This document shows positions 27,742 to 36,177 of a DNA stretch of 64,000 bases, in pieces (positions within the stretch are counted from its first letter, which is position 1; each line of letters opens with the position of its first letter). Made by a program: the position numbers and the translations under genes. The notes below the pieces were generated by a model that ran no database searches, had not been told where the DNA came from, and saw only the letters and a list, made by a program, of their open reading frames with translations. Source of the DNA: Nocardioides jishulii (GTDB taxonomy: Bacteria; Actinomycetota; Actinomycetes; Propionibacteriales; Nocardioidaceae); contig NZ_CP040748.1 in assembly GCF_006007965.1 (NCBI RefSeq), forward strand, positions 2,356,001 through 2,420,000. Reading direction: 5' to 3'.

Positions 27742-29082
27742 GTGCAGAACATCCTCGACGCCATCGAGTCCGGCAACGCCACGTCCGAGGACTTCGCGAA
27801 CCTCGAGATCCCCGACCACTACCGCGCCGCGTTCGTCCGCAAGGAGGACGCCGGCATGTTCGAGGGCATCGACAGTCGCGACAAGGATCCCCGCAAGTCG
27901 CTGCACGTCGACGACGTCCCCCTCCCCGAGCTGGGCCCGGGCGAGGCGCTGGTGGCCGTGATGGCCTCGGCCATCAACTACAACACCGTGTGGACCTCGA
28001 TCTTCGAGCCCGTCTCCACCTTCGGCTTCCTCGAGCGTCTGGGCCGCACCGGTGACCTCGGCAAGCGCCACGACCTGCCCTACCACGTCGTCGGCTCCGA
28101 CCTGTCCGGCGTCGTGCTGGCCACTGGCCCCGGCGTGCAGAAGTGGCACGCCGGCGACCGCGTCGTGGCCCACTGCCTCTCCGTCGAGCTCGAGGGCCCC
28201 GACGGCCACAACGACACGATGCTCGACACCGAGCAGCGCATCTGGGGCTTCGAGACCAACTTCGGTGGCCTCGCCCACGTCGCCCTGGTCAAGGCCAACC
28301 AGCTCATGCCCAAACCGGAGCACCTCACCTGGGAGGAGGCCGCCTCCCCCGGCCTGGTCAACGCCACCGCCTACCGCCAGCTCGTCTCCGCCAACGGCGG
28401 CAACATGAAGCAGGGCGACAACGTCCTCGTCTGGGGTGCCTCCGGTGGCCTGGGCGGGTTCGCCACCCAGTACGCGATCAACGGTGGCGCGACCCCGGTC
28501 TGCGTCGTCTCCAACGAGGAGAAGGCCAAGATCGCCCGCTCCATGGGAGCCGAGCTGATCATCAACCGTTCCGAGGAGAACTACCAGTTCTGGAACGAGG
28601 AGGGCACCAAGCAGAACCCGAAGGAGTGGAAGCGCTTCGGCGCCAAGATCCGCGAGCTGACCGGCGGCGAGGACATCGACATCGTCTTCGAGCACCCCGG
28701 TCGTGAGACCTTCGGCGCCTCCGTCTTCGTCACCCGCAAGGGCGGCGTCATCACCACCTGCGCCTCGACCTCGGGCTACATGCACGAGTACGACAACCGC
28801 TACCTGTGGATGAACCTCAAGCGCATCATCTCGAGCCACTTCGCCAACTACCGCGAGTCGTGGGAGGCCAACCGCCTCATCGCCAAGGGCGCCATCCACC
28901 CGACCCTGTCGAAGGTCTACTCCCTCGACGAGGTGGGCCAGGCTTCCCTCGACGTCCACAAGAACGCCCACCAGGGCAAGGTCGGCGTCCTGTGCCTCTC
29001 TCCGGAGCCGGGCCTGGGCGTGCTCAACCACGAGATGCGTGACAAGCACATCAACGAGATCAACCGCTTCCGCGGGGTCTGA
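27742..29082 (+). CDS. ccrA: Crotonyl-CoA carboxylase/reductase
   Basis: Ccr reductively carboxylates crotonyl-CoA with CO2 and NADPH to (2S)-ethylmalonyl-CoA, the key step of the ethylmalonyl-CoA pathway and a source of polyketide extender units. The 446-residue length and signatures fit: AINYNTVWTSIFEPVSTFGF, YHVVGSDLSGVV, IWGFETNFGGLA, VLVWGASGGLGGFATQYA (NADPH binding) and FEHPGRETFGASVF. The GTG start has AGGAG 6 bases upstream. Thiolase, mce and meaB lie next to it and meaA 9 kb away, supporting a role in carbon assimilation rather than secondary metabolism. A palindromic operator candidate lies at 27688, and a 23-bp terminator follows. Confidence 0.98.
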   Translation: MQNILDAIESGNATSEDFANLEIPDHYRAAFVRKEDAGMFEGIDSRDKDPRKSLHVDDVPLPELGPGEALVAVMASAINYNTVWTSIFEPVSTFGFLERLGRTGDLGKRHDLPYHVVGSDLSGVVLATGPGVQKWHAGDRVVAHCLSVELEGPDGHNDTMLDTEQRIWGFETNFGGLAHVALVKANQLMPKPEHLTWEEAASPGLVNATAYRQLVSANGGNMKQGDNVLVWGASGGLGGFATQYAINGGATPVCVVSNEEKAKIARSMGAELIINRSEENYQFWNEEGTKQNPKEWKRFGAKIRELTGGEDIDIVFEHPGRETFGASVFVTRKGGVITTCASTSGYMHEYDNRYLWMNLKRIISSHFANYRESWEANRLIAKGAIHPTLSKVYSLDEVGQASLDVHKNAHQGKVGVLCLSPEPGLGVLNHEMRDKHINEINRFRGV

Positions 29083-29144
29083 TCTCGCAGTCTGACACTG
29101 CCCCGAGGGGTCCGGCGCCCCGCGCCGAGCGTCTCGAGCAGCCT

Positions 29145-29197
29145 CACACCCCGGGTCGCCGAACTTCGTCACATGAAGTTCGGCGACCCGGGGTGTG
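29145..29197 (+). terminator. Very strong terminator after ccrA
   Basis: Perfect 23-bp inverted repeat (29145-29167 and 29175-29197) with a 7-base loop, followed by a T-containing tract (GTTCGCTTCTCCC) on the plus strand. Confidence 0.92.
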
Positions 29198-29275
29198 TTC
29201 GCTTCTCCCATGAGTAACACTGGTCCTCGGGGGGTTGAGAAACCACACCAACGCATTTGAAAGGGCGTTCCACAC

Positions 29276-30469
29276 ATGAACCGCGACGAAGGCCTGTCCA
29301 TCTTCGACTCGGAGCCGCAGGAGGCAGCCGACGAACAGAAGACGCAGCGCGTCGCCGTTCACCCGAAGCCCCACGAGGCCGAGAAGACCCAGGTGCAGCC
29401 GGCGGTGGCCGCACCCGTGCGCGTCACCCCCGCACGCGCCCCCTCACCCGGCGCCCCTCGCCCGAGCACCCTTGCACAGCCAGCTCTCCCGCTGGTGCGC
29501 CGCGGCGGCTACGACAAGGACGCCGTCGACCAGCACCTCGCCAAGGTCGCCGCTGCCCAGAGTGACCTGATGACGCAGCTCCAGCAGGCCAAGGCCCAGG
29601 CGGCCGCGATGGAGAGCGAGCTGGAGCAGACCAAGGCGATGCTCGGCGAGGCCGAGAAGCCGACGTACGCAGGCCTCGGTGGCCGTGCCGCCTCCATGCT
29701 CCGCCTGGCCGAGGACGAGGCCGCCGACGTGCGCGCTGCCGCCGAGCGTGACGCCGCGGACATCCGCGAGCAGGCTCACCGCGACGGTCGTGCCATCCTC
29801 GCCGAGGCCTCCCGCGAGGCCGAGGACATGCGTACGGTCCAGCTCAAGGAGCTCGAGGACAGCCGCGCCCGCGTGATGGCCGACGCCGAGCACGAGCGGG
29901 CCCTGGCCATCGCGGAGGCCGAGGACCTGCGCGCCGCCGCCAAGCGCGAGGCCGACCAGCTTCGCCTCGCCGCGCAGCAGGAGACGCAGGACCTGAGGAC
30001 GACCGCGATCCGTGAGGCCGAGCAGGCTCGCGCCGCCGCCGACCGCGAGGTGCAGGAGGCGCGCCGCACCCTGGCCGTCGAGAAGGAGCGTCTGGCCAAG
30101 GAGGCGGCGGACCACCACTCCTCCGCCACCGCCGAGACGGCCCGACTGGTCAAGGAGGCCGAGGAGCGCGCCGCCAAGGCCGAGGAGCGCGCCCGCGCCG
30201 CGACGACGCAGGCCACCACTCAGCGCCAGCAGGCCCAGACCGAGGCCGAGGCCGTGATCTCGCGGGCCCGTCGCGAGGCGCAGCAGATCGTCACGACGGC
30301 CAAGACCCAGGCCGAGGCCATCGCCGCCTCGGGCCACGCGGAGTCGGAGCGCGAGCTCGCCGCGCTGCGGGCAGAAGTCGACCGCATGGCCAAGCGTCGC
30401 GAGGCGATCACCGCCCAGCTCGGCGCCCTGCGCGACGTGGTCGCCGGGTTCGCCGACGACGACAGCTGA
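29276..30469 (+). CDS. DivIVA/Scy/FilP-like coiled-coil cytoskeletal protein
   Basis: 397 residues. A disordered, Pro-rich N-terminus is followed by a short DivIVA-like motif (RRGGYDKDAVDQHLAKVAA, about residues 76-94) and then a continuous coiled coil from about 95 to 385, rich in Ala, Glu, Arg and Lys. This matches polar-growth scaffold proteins of actinobacteria such as Scy and FilP, which in Streptomyces, as I recall, sit beside the same mce-thiolase-meaB genes. The likely role is assembly with DivIVA at growing poles or septa. It has its own terminator. Exact orthology to Scy versus FilP is not settled by sequence reading. Confidence 0.82.
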   Translation: MNRDEGLSIFDSEPQEAADEQKTQRVAVHPKPHEAEKTQVQPAVAAPVRVTPARAPSPGAPRPSTLAQPALPLVRRGGYDKDAVDQHLAKVAAAQSDLMTQLQQAKAQAAAMESELEQTKAMLGEAEKPTYAGLGGRAASMLRLAEDEAADVRAAAERDAADIREQAHRDGRAILAEASREAEDMRTVQLKELEDSRARVMADAEHERALAIAEAEDLRAAAKREADQLRLAAQQETQDLRTTAIREAEQARAAADREVQEARRTLAVEKERLAKEAADHHSSATAETARLVKEAEERAAKAEERARAATTQATTQRQQAQTEAEAVISRARREAQQIVTTAKTQAEAIAASGHAESERELAALRAEVDRMAKRREAITAQLGALRDVVAGFADDDS

Positions 30470-30474
30470 CTGAC

Positions 30475-30510
30475 GGGCGGGGACGTCGCCGAAGGAGGCT
30501 GTCCCCGCCC
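30475..30510 (+). terminator. Terminator after the coiled-coil gene
   Basis: 10-bp inverted repeat (30475-30484 and 30501-30510), followed by TTCAGCCCCCTTGG, between convergent genes. Confidence 0.7.
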
Positions 30511-30564
30511 TTCAGCCCCCTTGGCTGTCACACCCGCCATCGGGCTCTCGCCCCGACGGCATCG

Positions 30565-31356
30565 TCAGCTGACGAAGCGCTCCAGCACCTCGACGAAGAC
30601 GTCGGGCCGCTCGGAGTGCACCCAGTGCCCGGCATTCTTGATGGTCACCCGCCGCACCCGCGGGAAGAGCGCCTCCATGGCCGGGGCGTACTCCTCCTTG
30701 ACGTAGTGGGAGTCGGCGCCGGCGATCCAGAGCACAGGGCCTTCGTACGGCTCCACGCCCTCGGTCCACTCGTCCGGCCACCCGCCGATGTCGGCGAGGT
30801 GCTTGCGCAGGGCATCGAGGTTGGCGACCCACGCCCACCGTCCGTCGGCGTCGCGACGCAGGTTCTGCAGCAGGAAGCCACGGACGCCACGCGAGGGCAC
30901 GGCCTCCTGCAACGCCGCATCAGCCTGGTCCCGGCGCTCGAGCTGGCCGAGGTCAATCGCCTTCATTGCGTCGATGTAGCCGGAGAACTCGCCCAGGTGG
31001 CGGTAGGTCACCGGCGAGATGTCGACGACGACGAGCCGCTCGACCACCTCCGGGTGACGCAGCGCCGTCAGCATCGCCACCTTGCCACCCATCGAGTGGC
31101 CCACCAGCGCGACGGGCCCCAAGGGCCTGAGCTGGTCAGCCAGCCGGTCGGCGTCCTCGACGAGGTCGACCTGCTCGGTCCACGGCGACTGGCCGTGGTT
31201 GGGGAGGTCGACCAGGAGCACTCGGTGGTCCTGGGCGAACTGCTTGCCGATCTGGGTCCAGTTGCGTCCCTGGCCGAAGAGCCCGTGGCAGAAGACGAGC
31301 GGACTGCCCTTCTCCCCCAGCTGCACGGTGTGCAGGGGGGCGGCGACTGCCGTCAC
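30565..31356 (-). CDS. Alpha/beta hydrolase (YbfF-like esterase)
   Basis: 263 residues, cytosolic. The fold is clear: oxyanion segment VFCHGLFGQGRNW, DLPNHGQS, nucleophile elbow LVGHSMGGKVA, the late Asp in LWIAGADSHYV and the His in IKNAGHWVHSERP. Family members hydrolyse short acyl esters or thioesters. GTG start overlaps the stop codon of the preceding gene (GTGA), so translation is coupled. The substrate is unknown. Confidence 0.92.
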   Translation of the reverse strand: MTAVAAPLHTVQLGEKGSPLVFCHGLFGQGRNWTQIGKQFAQDHRVLLVDLPNHGQSPWTEQVDLVEDADRLADQLRPLGPVALVGHSMGGKVAMLTALRHPEVVERLVVVDISPVTYRHLGEFSGYIDAMKAIDLGQLERRDQADAALQEAVPSRGVRGFLLQNLRRDADGRWAWVANLDALRKHLADIGGWPDEWTEGVEPYEGPVLWIAGADSHYVKEEYAPAMEALFPRVRRVTIKNAGHWVHSERPDVFVEVLERFVS

Positions 31357-32129
31357 TCGCCGAACCCGCCGAAGCCGTCGAATCCGTCGAACATGCCGCC
31401 CATGCCGCCGTCGTCGGCTGCGTCGCCGATCCCCTCGCCGCCTCCGTCGCCGAAGCCGTCGAACCCTCCGAAGCCACCGGAGAAGAGCGCGCCCATGAAC
31501 ATCCACTGCATCGGGGCGAACGCCCCGTAGTAGCCCGCGGCGTACGGCTCGTAGGCGCGGCCACCCTGCCAGTAGGGCACGCGCTGGGGGCCGACCATGA
31601 CCTGGCGGACGTCGGGCTCGGCACCGGCGCGTACCCGCTCCGCGTCCAGGGCGCACGCGGGGACGTCGCGGCTGGCGCCACCCGGGGGCGCCCAGGTCAC
31701 CTCGGCCACCGAGAGCCCGTGGCGGGGGTCGAAGAAGCACGGCGGGCGGCGGGTCGGCAACGGCTCACCGTCCACCCGGGCACGGACGCAGGCCATGGCG
31801 TAGCGACCGTCCTCCAGGATCTCGGTGACGTGCCGCACCTCGTCGGGGCTGCTCAGGCGACCTGCGGCGACCTTCGCGGCTTCGTACGCGTCGAGCGCCC
31901 TCTGGTAGTCGGCGGTGGCGCCAGCGTCGAGCGAGTGCGCCGCGACATCGGCGTCCAGCCCCTGGAGCTCCACGCCCAGAGCCGTCACGTCCTCCTCGAC
32001 GAGCGTACGGACGGGAGCCAGCTCGGCCTCGGCGCGGGCGGCGGCCCGCTCGCTCGAACGGGAGGCGAAGTAGGTGGCCCCGCCGACAGCGGCAGCGACG
32101 ATGACCAGCAGCACCAGCAGAGCTTCCAT
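31353..32129 (-). CDS. Membrane-anchored protein with Gly/Phe/Asp-rich C-terminal tail
   Basis: 258 residues. An N-terminal membrane helix (LLVLLVIVAAAVGGATYFAS) is followed by a helical region (about 30-110), a segment with two cysteines (VPAC and PPCFF), and a tail of about 60 residues of low complexity rich in Gly, Phe, Met and Asp (FSGGFGGFDGFGDGGGEG). Tail type and order recall secreted or cell-surface actinobacterial proteins with unknown roles. It is coupled to the esterase gene downstream, suggesting joint function at or near the envelope. I do not recognise the family. Confidence 0.8.
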   Translation of the reverse strand: MEALLVLLVIVAAAVGGATYFASRSSERAAARAEAELAPVRTLVEEDVTALGVELQGLDADVAAHSLDAGATADYQRALDAYEAAKVAAGRLSSPDEVRHVTEILEDGRYAMACVRARVDGEPLPTRRPPCFFDPRHGLSVAEVTWAPPGGASRDVPACALDAERVRAGAEPDVRQVMVGPQRVPYWQGGRAYEPYAAGYYGAFAPMQWMFMGALFSGGFGGFDGFGDGGGEGIGDAADDGGMGGMFDGFDGFGGFGE

Positions 32130-32303
32130 GGATCCAGCCTAGTCAAGGTCGACAATCAACTAACCAGCGCGCATGGAGGAGGCCGCAGTCTCCCCCGAGA
32201 ACCACGGCCCCCACACGCACCGCGCTGGCCGGCCCGTCCCCCGATCGGGCCGCCTGCGCGAGCATGGTCACCACCCTCCTGCACGGGAGTACCTCCGCAC
32301 ATC

Positions 32304-32315
32304 GGTAGTCCTACC
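32304..32315. promoter_or_regulatory. Short palindrome GGTAG-TC-CTACC
   Basis: Perfect 5-bp arms with a 2-bp spacer in the intergenic region between the membrane protein and the LuxR regulator, 57-68 bases before the regulator start. A possible operator; short enough to be chance. Confidence 0.3.
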
Positions 32316-32359
32316 CATTTCGGCAGGCGCGTTTCGTGGTCGTCCCCGTCGCGGGACGA

Positions 32360-32365
32360 TAGATT
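32360..32365 (+). promoter_or_regulatory. -10 element TAGATT for a leaderless LuxR transcript
   Basis: TAGATT ends 6 bases before the GTG start at 32372, the normal distance from a -10 hexamer to a transcription start. No ribosome site exists between. So transcription probably starts at the first base of the start codon, giving a leaderless mRNA. The -35 region is weak. Confidence 0.5.
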
Positions 32366-32371
32366 GCTGGA

Positions 32372-34786
32372 GTGTTCTCTCGGTGCACGGGCCGCGAGCG
32401 GGCCCTCGACGGGCTGGTCGACGTTCTGTCGACCGCTCGTTGGGTGACGGTCACCGGGCCGCACGGCTGCGGGAAGACGCTACTGGTGCGTCACGCCACG
32501 CGCGACCTGGACGCGCTCTGGGTCGACGCGGTCGGGCTGGGCACTGCTGACGAGGTGCTGGCCGCGTGCGTCGACGCCCTCGACCTCGACCGCGCTCCCG
32601 GAGACTCCCTCCTGGGTTCGCTGCGGCGCGGCCTGGACGACTCCGGCGTCCTGCTCGTGGTCGACGGGCTGGAGATGGACGACGGGTCATTGGGGCCGGT
32701 CTTCCAGGAGATCGTCGAGGCCACCACGCAGGCACGCATGGTCGTGACCTCCACCTCGCAGGCTGGCCAGCCCCGTGAGCGGGTGGTCCGTGTCGGGCCG
32801 CTCCCCGTCCCGGGGAAGGTCGGCCCCCTGGCGGGGCCGTCGCTGGAGGTCTTCGTCGAACGCGTCAGGGCCGCCGGTGGCCAGGTCGACCTCGTCGCCC
32901 ACGAGGACGAGGTGCGCCGGCTCCTCCGTGCGACCGGAGGACTGCCCCTGCTCATCGAGCAGGTCGCCGTGCAGTGCGCACTCCTGGGCGTCACGGGGGT
33001 CGCGCCCCAGGCGACGTTGATCGAGGCGTTCCGCGGTTCCTACGACGTGCTCCCACCCGACGCCCAGCACTGCCTGCGGCGGCTCGCCCACCTCGACTCC
33101 CACGCCAGCATCGACGTGCTGGCGGCGGTCTGCGGCATCGACCTCGCCCAGGCACGCGACCTGGCGGCCCAGCTCGTGCGGCGCAACCTGCTCGAGGTCC
33201 ACGCCGACGGGCGGTTCGCCCTCCTGGCCCCTGTCCGCGACTTCGTCCTGAGCCGGGCGGAGGAGGGCGACCGCCGCGACAGCCTCGCCGGACTCCACCG
33301 CTGGGCAGACGCCGTCGCCCCCGCCGAGGACAACGTCGGGGCGGCGGACGCCGTCTGGCTGACGGACTTCCCCGCGATGCGAGCCGCAGTCCTGACCGCG
33401 TGCGCCGATCCGGCCACCCGCGACCTCGGCTACTCGCTCGCCAACAGGATCTTCTCCTCCCTCTACACCTGCATGCGCGCCCGCGACGCCGTGGAGGTGC
33501 TCGAGGCTGCCCTGCGCAGCGGCGACGGCCCGGCCGCGATCGGCGCGCAGCTGGCCCGCCGGGCAGGGATCGCCGCCTCGGAGGTGCGGGGCACGTACGA
33601 AGGTCTGTGGCTGCTGGACCGGGCCGACGAGCACGCGCAGCAGGCACCCGACCCCACCCTGGAGCTGGCCCGCACGGCCGCGATCCGCGCCGAGATGCAC
33701 CTCGACGCCGGCGACTTCAGCCGAGCGGAGGCCGAGGCCTGGCGCGCGCTCGACCTGGACGCCCGCGGCCACGGCGCGAACCGTCAGGCCATGCGTACGC
33801 TCGTCGACATCCACGTCTCGCGCGCGGAGTTCCCTGCCGCCTCCTCGCTGGCCAACCAGGTGATCCGCTCCCAGGGTGGGGAGAGCGAGCTGTGGATCAG
33901 CCTCTCGACGCGCGTGCTGATGGGACGCACCGCGCTGGAGCAGGGGCGGTTGGCCGAGGCGCAGGCCTTCGCCCGGACAGCCGCGGAGGAGTCGCGCCAG
34001 CTCGCCGAGGACCGGATCCGGCTGCTCGCCGAGACCCTCCTGCGCCAGATCGACCCGTCAGCCCCGATCACGACCACCGAGCGCACCGCGCTGCCCTGGT
34101 CGGTCCGCCTCCCGGTGCTGCTCCAGGACGCCCGTGACCTGCTGGAGAGCGGTGACGCGGCCAAGGCGAAGTGGTTGGCCGCCGACGTGGTCGCGCTGGC
34201 GGACAGCTCGCAGCTCGGTCGTGACGCCGTCGACGCACGGCTGATCCTGGCCTTCTCCCTCCTCGAGCTCGGCGACCTCACCCAGGCCGCCCAGACCTTC
34301 CGGACGGTACTCGAGCAGGCGGTGGCGATGCCCATGCCGCTGCGGGTCGCCGACGTCCTCGACGGCATGGCGCTGGTCGCCCAGGCCCAGGACCAGCGGG
34401 ACGGGCGTACGCTCGCCAGCGCCGCCGCCGCGGTGCGCGAGCACCACAACGCCGCCCCGTGGGGCCTGCTCGCGGCACGCCGTCCGCTCTGCGCCCGGGT
34501 CGTGCCCCCGGGCTGGCTGGACGCCGGCCACCTGACCCCGCTCGGGCTGCGGTACGCGAAGGTGGCGCACCACCAGGCCGATGCCGAGGACACGGTGCTC
34601 GAGGCGCTCACCCGTGCCGAGCGCGAGATCGCCGACCGGGTGGCCGACGGGCTCACGAGTCGCCAGATCGCCGAGGAGCTCTTCGTCTCCCCCAGGACCG
34701 TCGACAGCCACCTGACGAACATCTACCGCAAGCTCGACATCAACAGCCGCGCACGCCTCGCTGCCATGGTGGCCGACACCCGCTGA
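32372..34786 (+). CDS. Large ATP-binding LuxR-family transcriptional regulator
   Basis: 804 residues. The N-terminus is an STAND-like ATPase: P-loop VTGPHGCGKTLL at about 29-38, Walker B VLLVVDGLE at about 92-100. The middle 450 residues are helical repeats of TPR type (for example RAEAEAWRALDLDARG). The C-terminal 60 residues are a LuxR helix-turn-helix: TRAEREIADRVADGLTSRQI, AEELFVSPRTVDSHLTNIYRK. Such proteins integrate ATP state and a ligand to control genes. The start is GTG, apparently leaderless. Targets are unknown; nearby genes include the 3-hydroxyacyl-CoA dehydrogenase (convergent) and the divergent envelope protein. Confidence 0.93.
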   Translation: MFSRCTGRERALDGLVDVLSTARWVTVTGPHGCGKTLLVRHATRDLDALWVDAVGLGTADEVLAACVDALDLDRAPGDSLLGSLRRGLDDSGVLLVVDGLEMDDGSLGPVFQEIVEATTQARMVVTSTSQAGQPRERVVRVGPLPVPGKVGPLAGPSLEVFVERVRAAGGQVDLVAHEDEVRRLLRATGGLPLLIEQVAVQCALLGVTGVAPQATLIEAFRGSYDVLPPDAQHCLRRLAHLDSHASIDVLAAVCGIDLAQARDLAAQLVRRNLLEVHADGRFALLAPVRDFVLSRAEEGDRRDSLAGLHRWADAVAPAEDNVGAADAVWLTDFPAMRAAVLTACADPATRDLGYSLANRIFSSLYTCMRARDAVEVLEAALRSGDGPAAIGAQLARRAGIAASEVRGTYEGLWLLDRADEHAQQAPDPTLELARTAAIRAEMHLDAGDFSRAEAEAWRALDLDARGHGANRQAMRTLVDIHVSRAEFPAASSLANQVIRSQGGESELWISLSTRVLMGRTALEQGRLAEAQAFARTAAEESRQLAEDRIRLLAETLLRQIDPSAPITTTERTALPWSVRLPVLLQDARDLLESGDAAKAKWLAADVVALADSSQLGRDAVDARLILAFSLLELGDLTQAAQTFRTVLEQAVAMPMPLRVADVLDGMALVAQAQDQRDGRTLASAAAAVREHHNAAPWGLLAARRPLCARVVPPGWLDAGHLTPLGLRYAKVAHHQADAEDTVLEALTRAEREIADRVADGLTSRQIAEELFVSPRTVDSHLTNIYRKLDINSRARLAAMVADTR

Positions 34787-34813
34787 AGCGCGTGAGGGCC
34801 CCGGACGGTGGAA

Positions 34814-34852
34814 GTCCCGCTCCGGGGGCCGCTGGGGCTCCCGGAGCGGGAC
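34814..34852. terminator. Bidirectional terminator between luxR-type gene and 3-hydroxyacyl-CoA dehydrogenase
   Basis: Perfect 13-bp inverted repeat (34814-34826 and 34840-34852) between two convergent genes. Confidence 0.8.
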
Positions 34853-34864
34853 GACGGTGGGGAC

Positions 34865-36049
34865 TCAGGCGTAGTCGTGGAAGCCGCGCTTGGTCTTGCG
34901 ACCCAGGCGACCTTCCGCGACGACCTGCTCCAGCATCGCGGCGGGAGCGAACCCGTCGTGCTTGAACTCGGCGTGCAGCTCCTTCTGGATGGCGAGTGAG
35001 ACGTCGTTGCCCACGACGTCGAGGAGCTCGAACGGTCCGAGCGGCAGGTTGACGTGCTCCTTGACGGCCGCGTCGACGGTCTCCATGTCGGCCCGGCCGG
35101 ACTCCACGGCCTTGACCGAGTCGTTGAGGTAGGGGAACAGCAGCGCGTTGACGATGAAGCCGGCGCGGTCTCCGCAGGAGACGGCCACCTTGCCGAGCTG
35201 GCCGCACAGCGCACGCGTGGTCTCGTCGACCTCGGACGAGGTGGCCTCGGTCGTGACCACCTCGACCAGCTTCATGACCGGGGCGGGGTTGAAGAAGTGC
35301 ATGCCGATGACCCACTCCGGACGCGACGTGGTCCGGGCAAGGGTGGTGATCGGGAGCGACGAGGTGGTGGTGGCGAGGATCGCGCCCTGCTTGCAGATGC
35401 GGTCCAGGTCGGAGAAGAGCTCCGTCTTCACCGCGAGGTCCTCGGCGATCGCCTCGACGACCAGGTCGACGTCGGCGAGCGCCTCGCGCCCCGTGACGCC
35501 GGTGAGCCGACCGAGCACCTCGGACTTGGCCTCCTCGGTGCTCCGGCCCTTCGCGATCGCTCGGTCCAGCGACTTGGCGATGCCGGCGACGACGCCGTCG
35601 AGCTTCTCCTGGCTGCGGCCGACGAAGACCACGTCGAAGCCCGCCTTGGCGAAGACCTCGACGATGCCAGCAGCCATCGTGCCGGTGCCCACGACGCCGA
35701 CGCTGCTGATCTCGTGGCGCAGCTGCGGCTCCGCCACGGCCTCGCCCTCGTCAGCGGCGGCCAGCGTGGTCGCCCCGGCCTGGACACGCTGCTCGAGGAG
35801 AGGAGCCGGCTTGTGCAGCTCGTCGCCGGTGGCGGCGTACTGGGCGGCCAGGAGATCCCGAGCCCTCTCCAGACCGAGCTCCTCGACCGCGGTCAGCGGG
35901 CCCACGGGATAGCCGCAGCCGAAGCGCATGGCGGCGTCGATGTCCTCGCGCGAGGCGTAGCCCTCGGCGTACATGCGGATCGCGTGGTTCAGGTACGGCA
36001 GGACCAGGTCGTGGGTCAGCTGCTCGGTGCCGGCTGCGGTCTCAGTCAT
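34865..36049 (-). CDS. 3-hydroxyacyl-CoA dehydrogenase (3-hydroxybutyryl-CoA type) with duplicated C-domain
   Basis: Interconverts 3-hydroxyacyl-CoA and 3-ketoacyl-CoA with NAD(P). 394 residues in an unusual order: residues about 10-95 resemble the C-terminal dimer domain (PYLNHAIRMYAEGYASREDI, FGCGYPVGPLTAVEELG), then the Rossmann domain with GVVGTGTMAAGIVEVF (about 118-133), the catalytic region MHFFNPAPVMKLVEV, and a normal C-terminal domain ending RGFHDYA. It would make 3-hydroxybutyryl-CoA from acetoacetyl-CoA in the ethylmalonyl-CoA route. A palindromic operator candidate lies 18 bases upstream. Confidence 0.94.
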   Translation of the reverse strand: MTETAAGTEQLTHDLVLPYLNHAIRMYAEGYASREDIDAAMRFGCGYPVGPLTAVEELGLERARDLLAAQYAATGDELHKPAPLLEQRVQAGATTLAAADEGEAVAEPQLRHEISSVGVVGTGTMAAGIVEVFAKAGFDVVFVGRSQEKLDGVVAGIAKSLDRAIAKGRSTEEAKSEVLGRLTGVTGREALADVDLVVEAIAEDLAVKTELFSDLDRICKQGAILATTTSSLPITTLARTTSRPEWVIGMHFFNPAPVMKLVEVVTTEATSSEVDETTRALCGQLGKVAVSCGDRAGFIVNALLFPYLNDSVKAVESGRADMETVDAAVKEHVNLPLGPFELLDVVGNDVSLAIQKELHAEFKHDGFAPAAMLEQVVAEGRLGRKTKRGFHDYA

Positions 36050-36066
36050 GCACGCACCATGCCAGC

Positions 36067-36082
36067 ATTACCCGGCGGTAAC
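36067..36082. promoter_or_regulatory. Palindrome ATTAC-N6-GTAAC upstream of 3-hydroxyacyl-CoA dehydrogenase
   Basis: 5-bp arms with one mismatch at the outer base and a 6-bp spacer, 18-33 bases upstream of the start codon on the minus strand. The inner part TTACC/GGTAA is a perfect repeat. Fourth member of the motif set at 15361, 16420 and 27688. Confidence 0.5.
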
Positions 36083-36097
36083 AAGGGGCGGAGAAAC

Positions 36098-36118
36098 CAT
36101 ATATACGAGACGCACGCC
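36098..36118 (+). repeat. Intergenic element CATATAT...CGAGACGCACGCC, copy 1
   Basis: The 7-mer CATATAT and the 13-mer CGAGACGCACGCC occur here one base apart, and again at 40973-41001 with 9 bases between them, in the same orientation. It sits between the divergent 3-hydroxyacyl-CoA dehydrogenase and nucS genes. Confidence 0.5.
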
Positions 36119-36163
36119 ACAATCGGCTGCGCGGCCGGATGCCGCGCCTGGGCCCGCTACGGG

Positions 36164-36169
36164 TAGATT
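36164..36169 (+). promoter_or_regulatory. -10 element TAGATT for nucS
   Basis: TAGATT ends 8 bases before the GTG of nucS with no Shine-Dalgarno between, again suggesting a leaderless or near-leaderless transcript. Confidence 0.4.
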
Positions 36170-36177
36170 GCTCGCCC

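Noticed and set aside
32173..32550. Plus-strand ORF beginning ATGGAGGAGG before the LuxR gene
   Set aside because: Overlaps the regulator out of frame and has no protein-like composition; the true start is the leaderless GTG at 32372.
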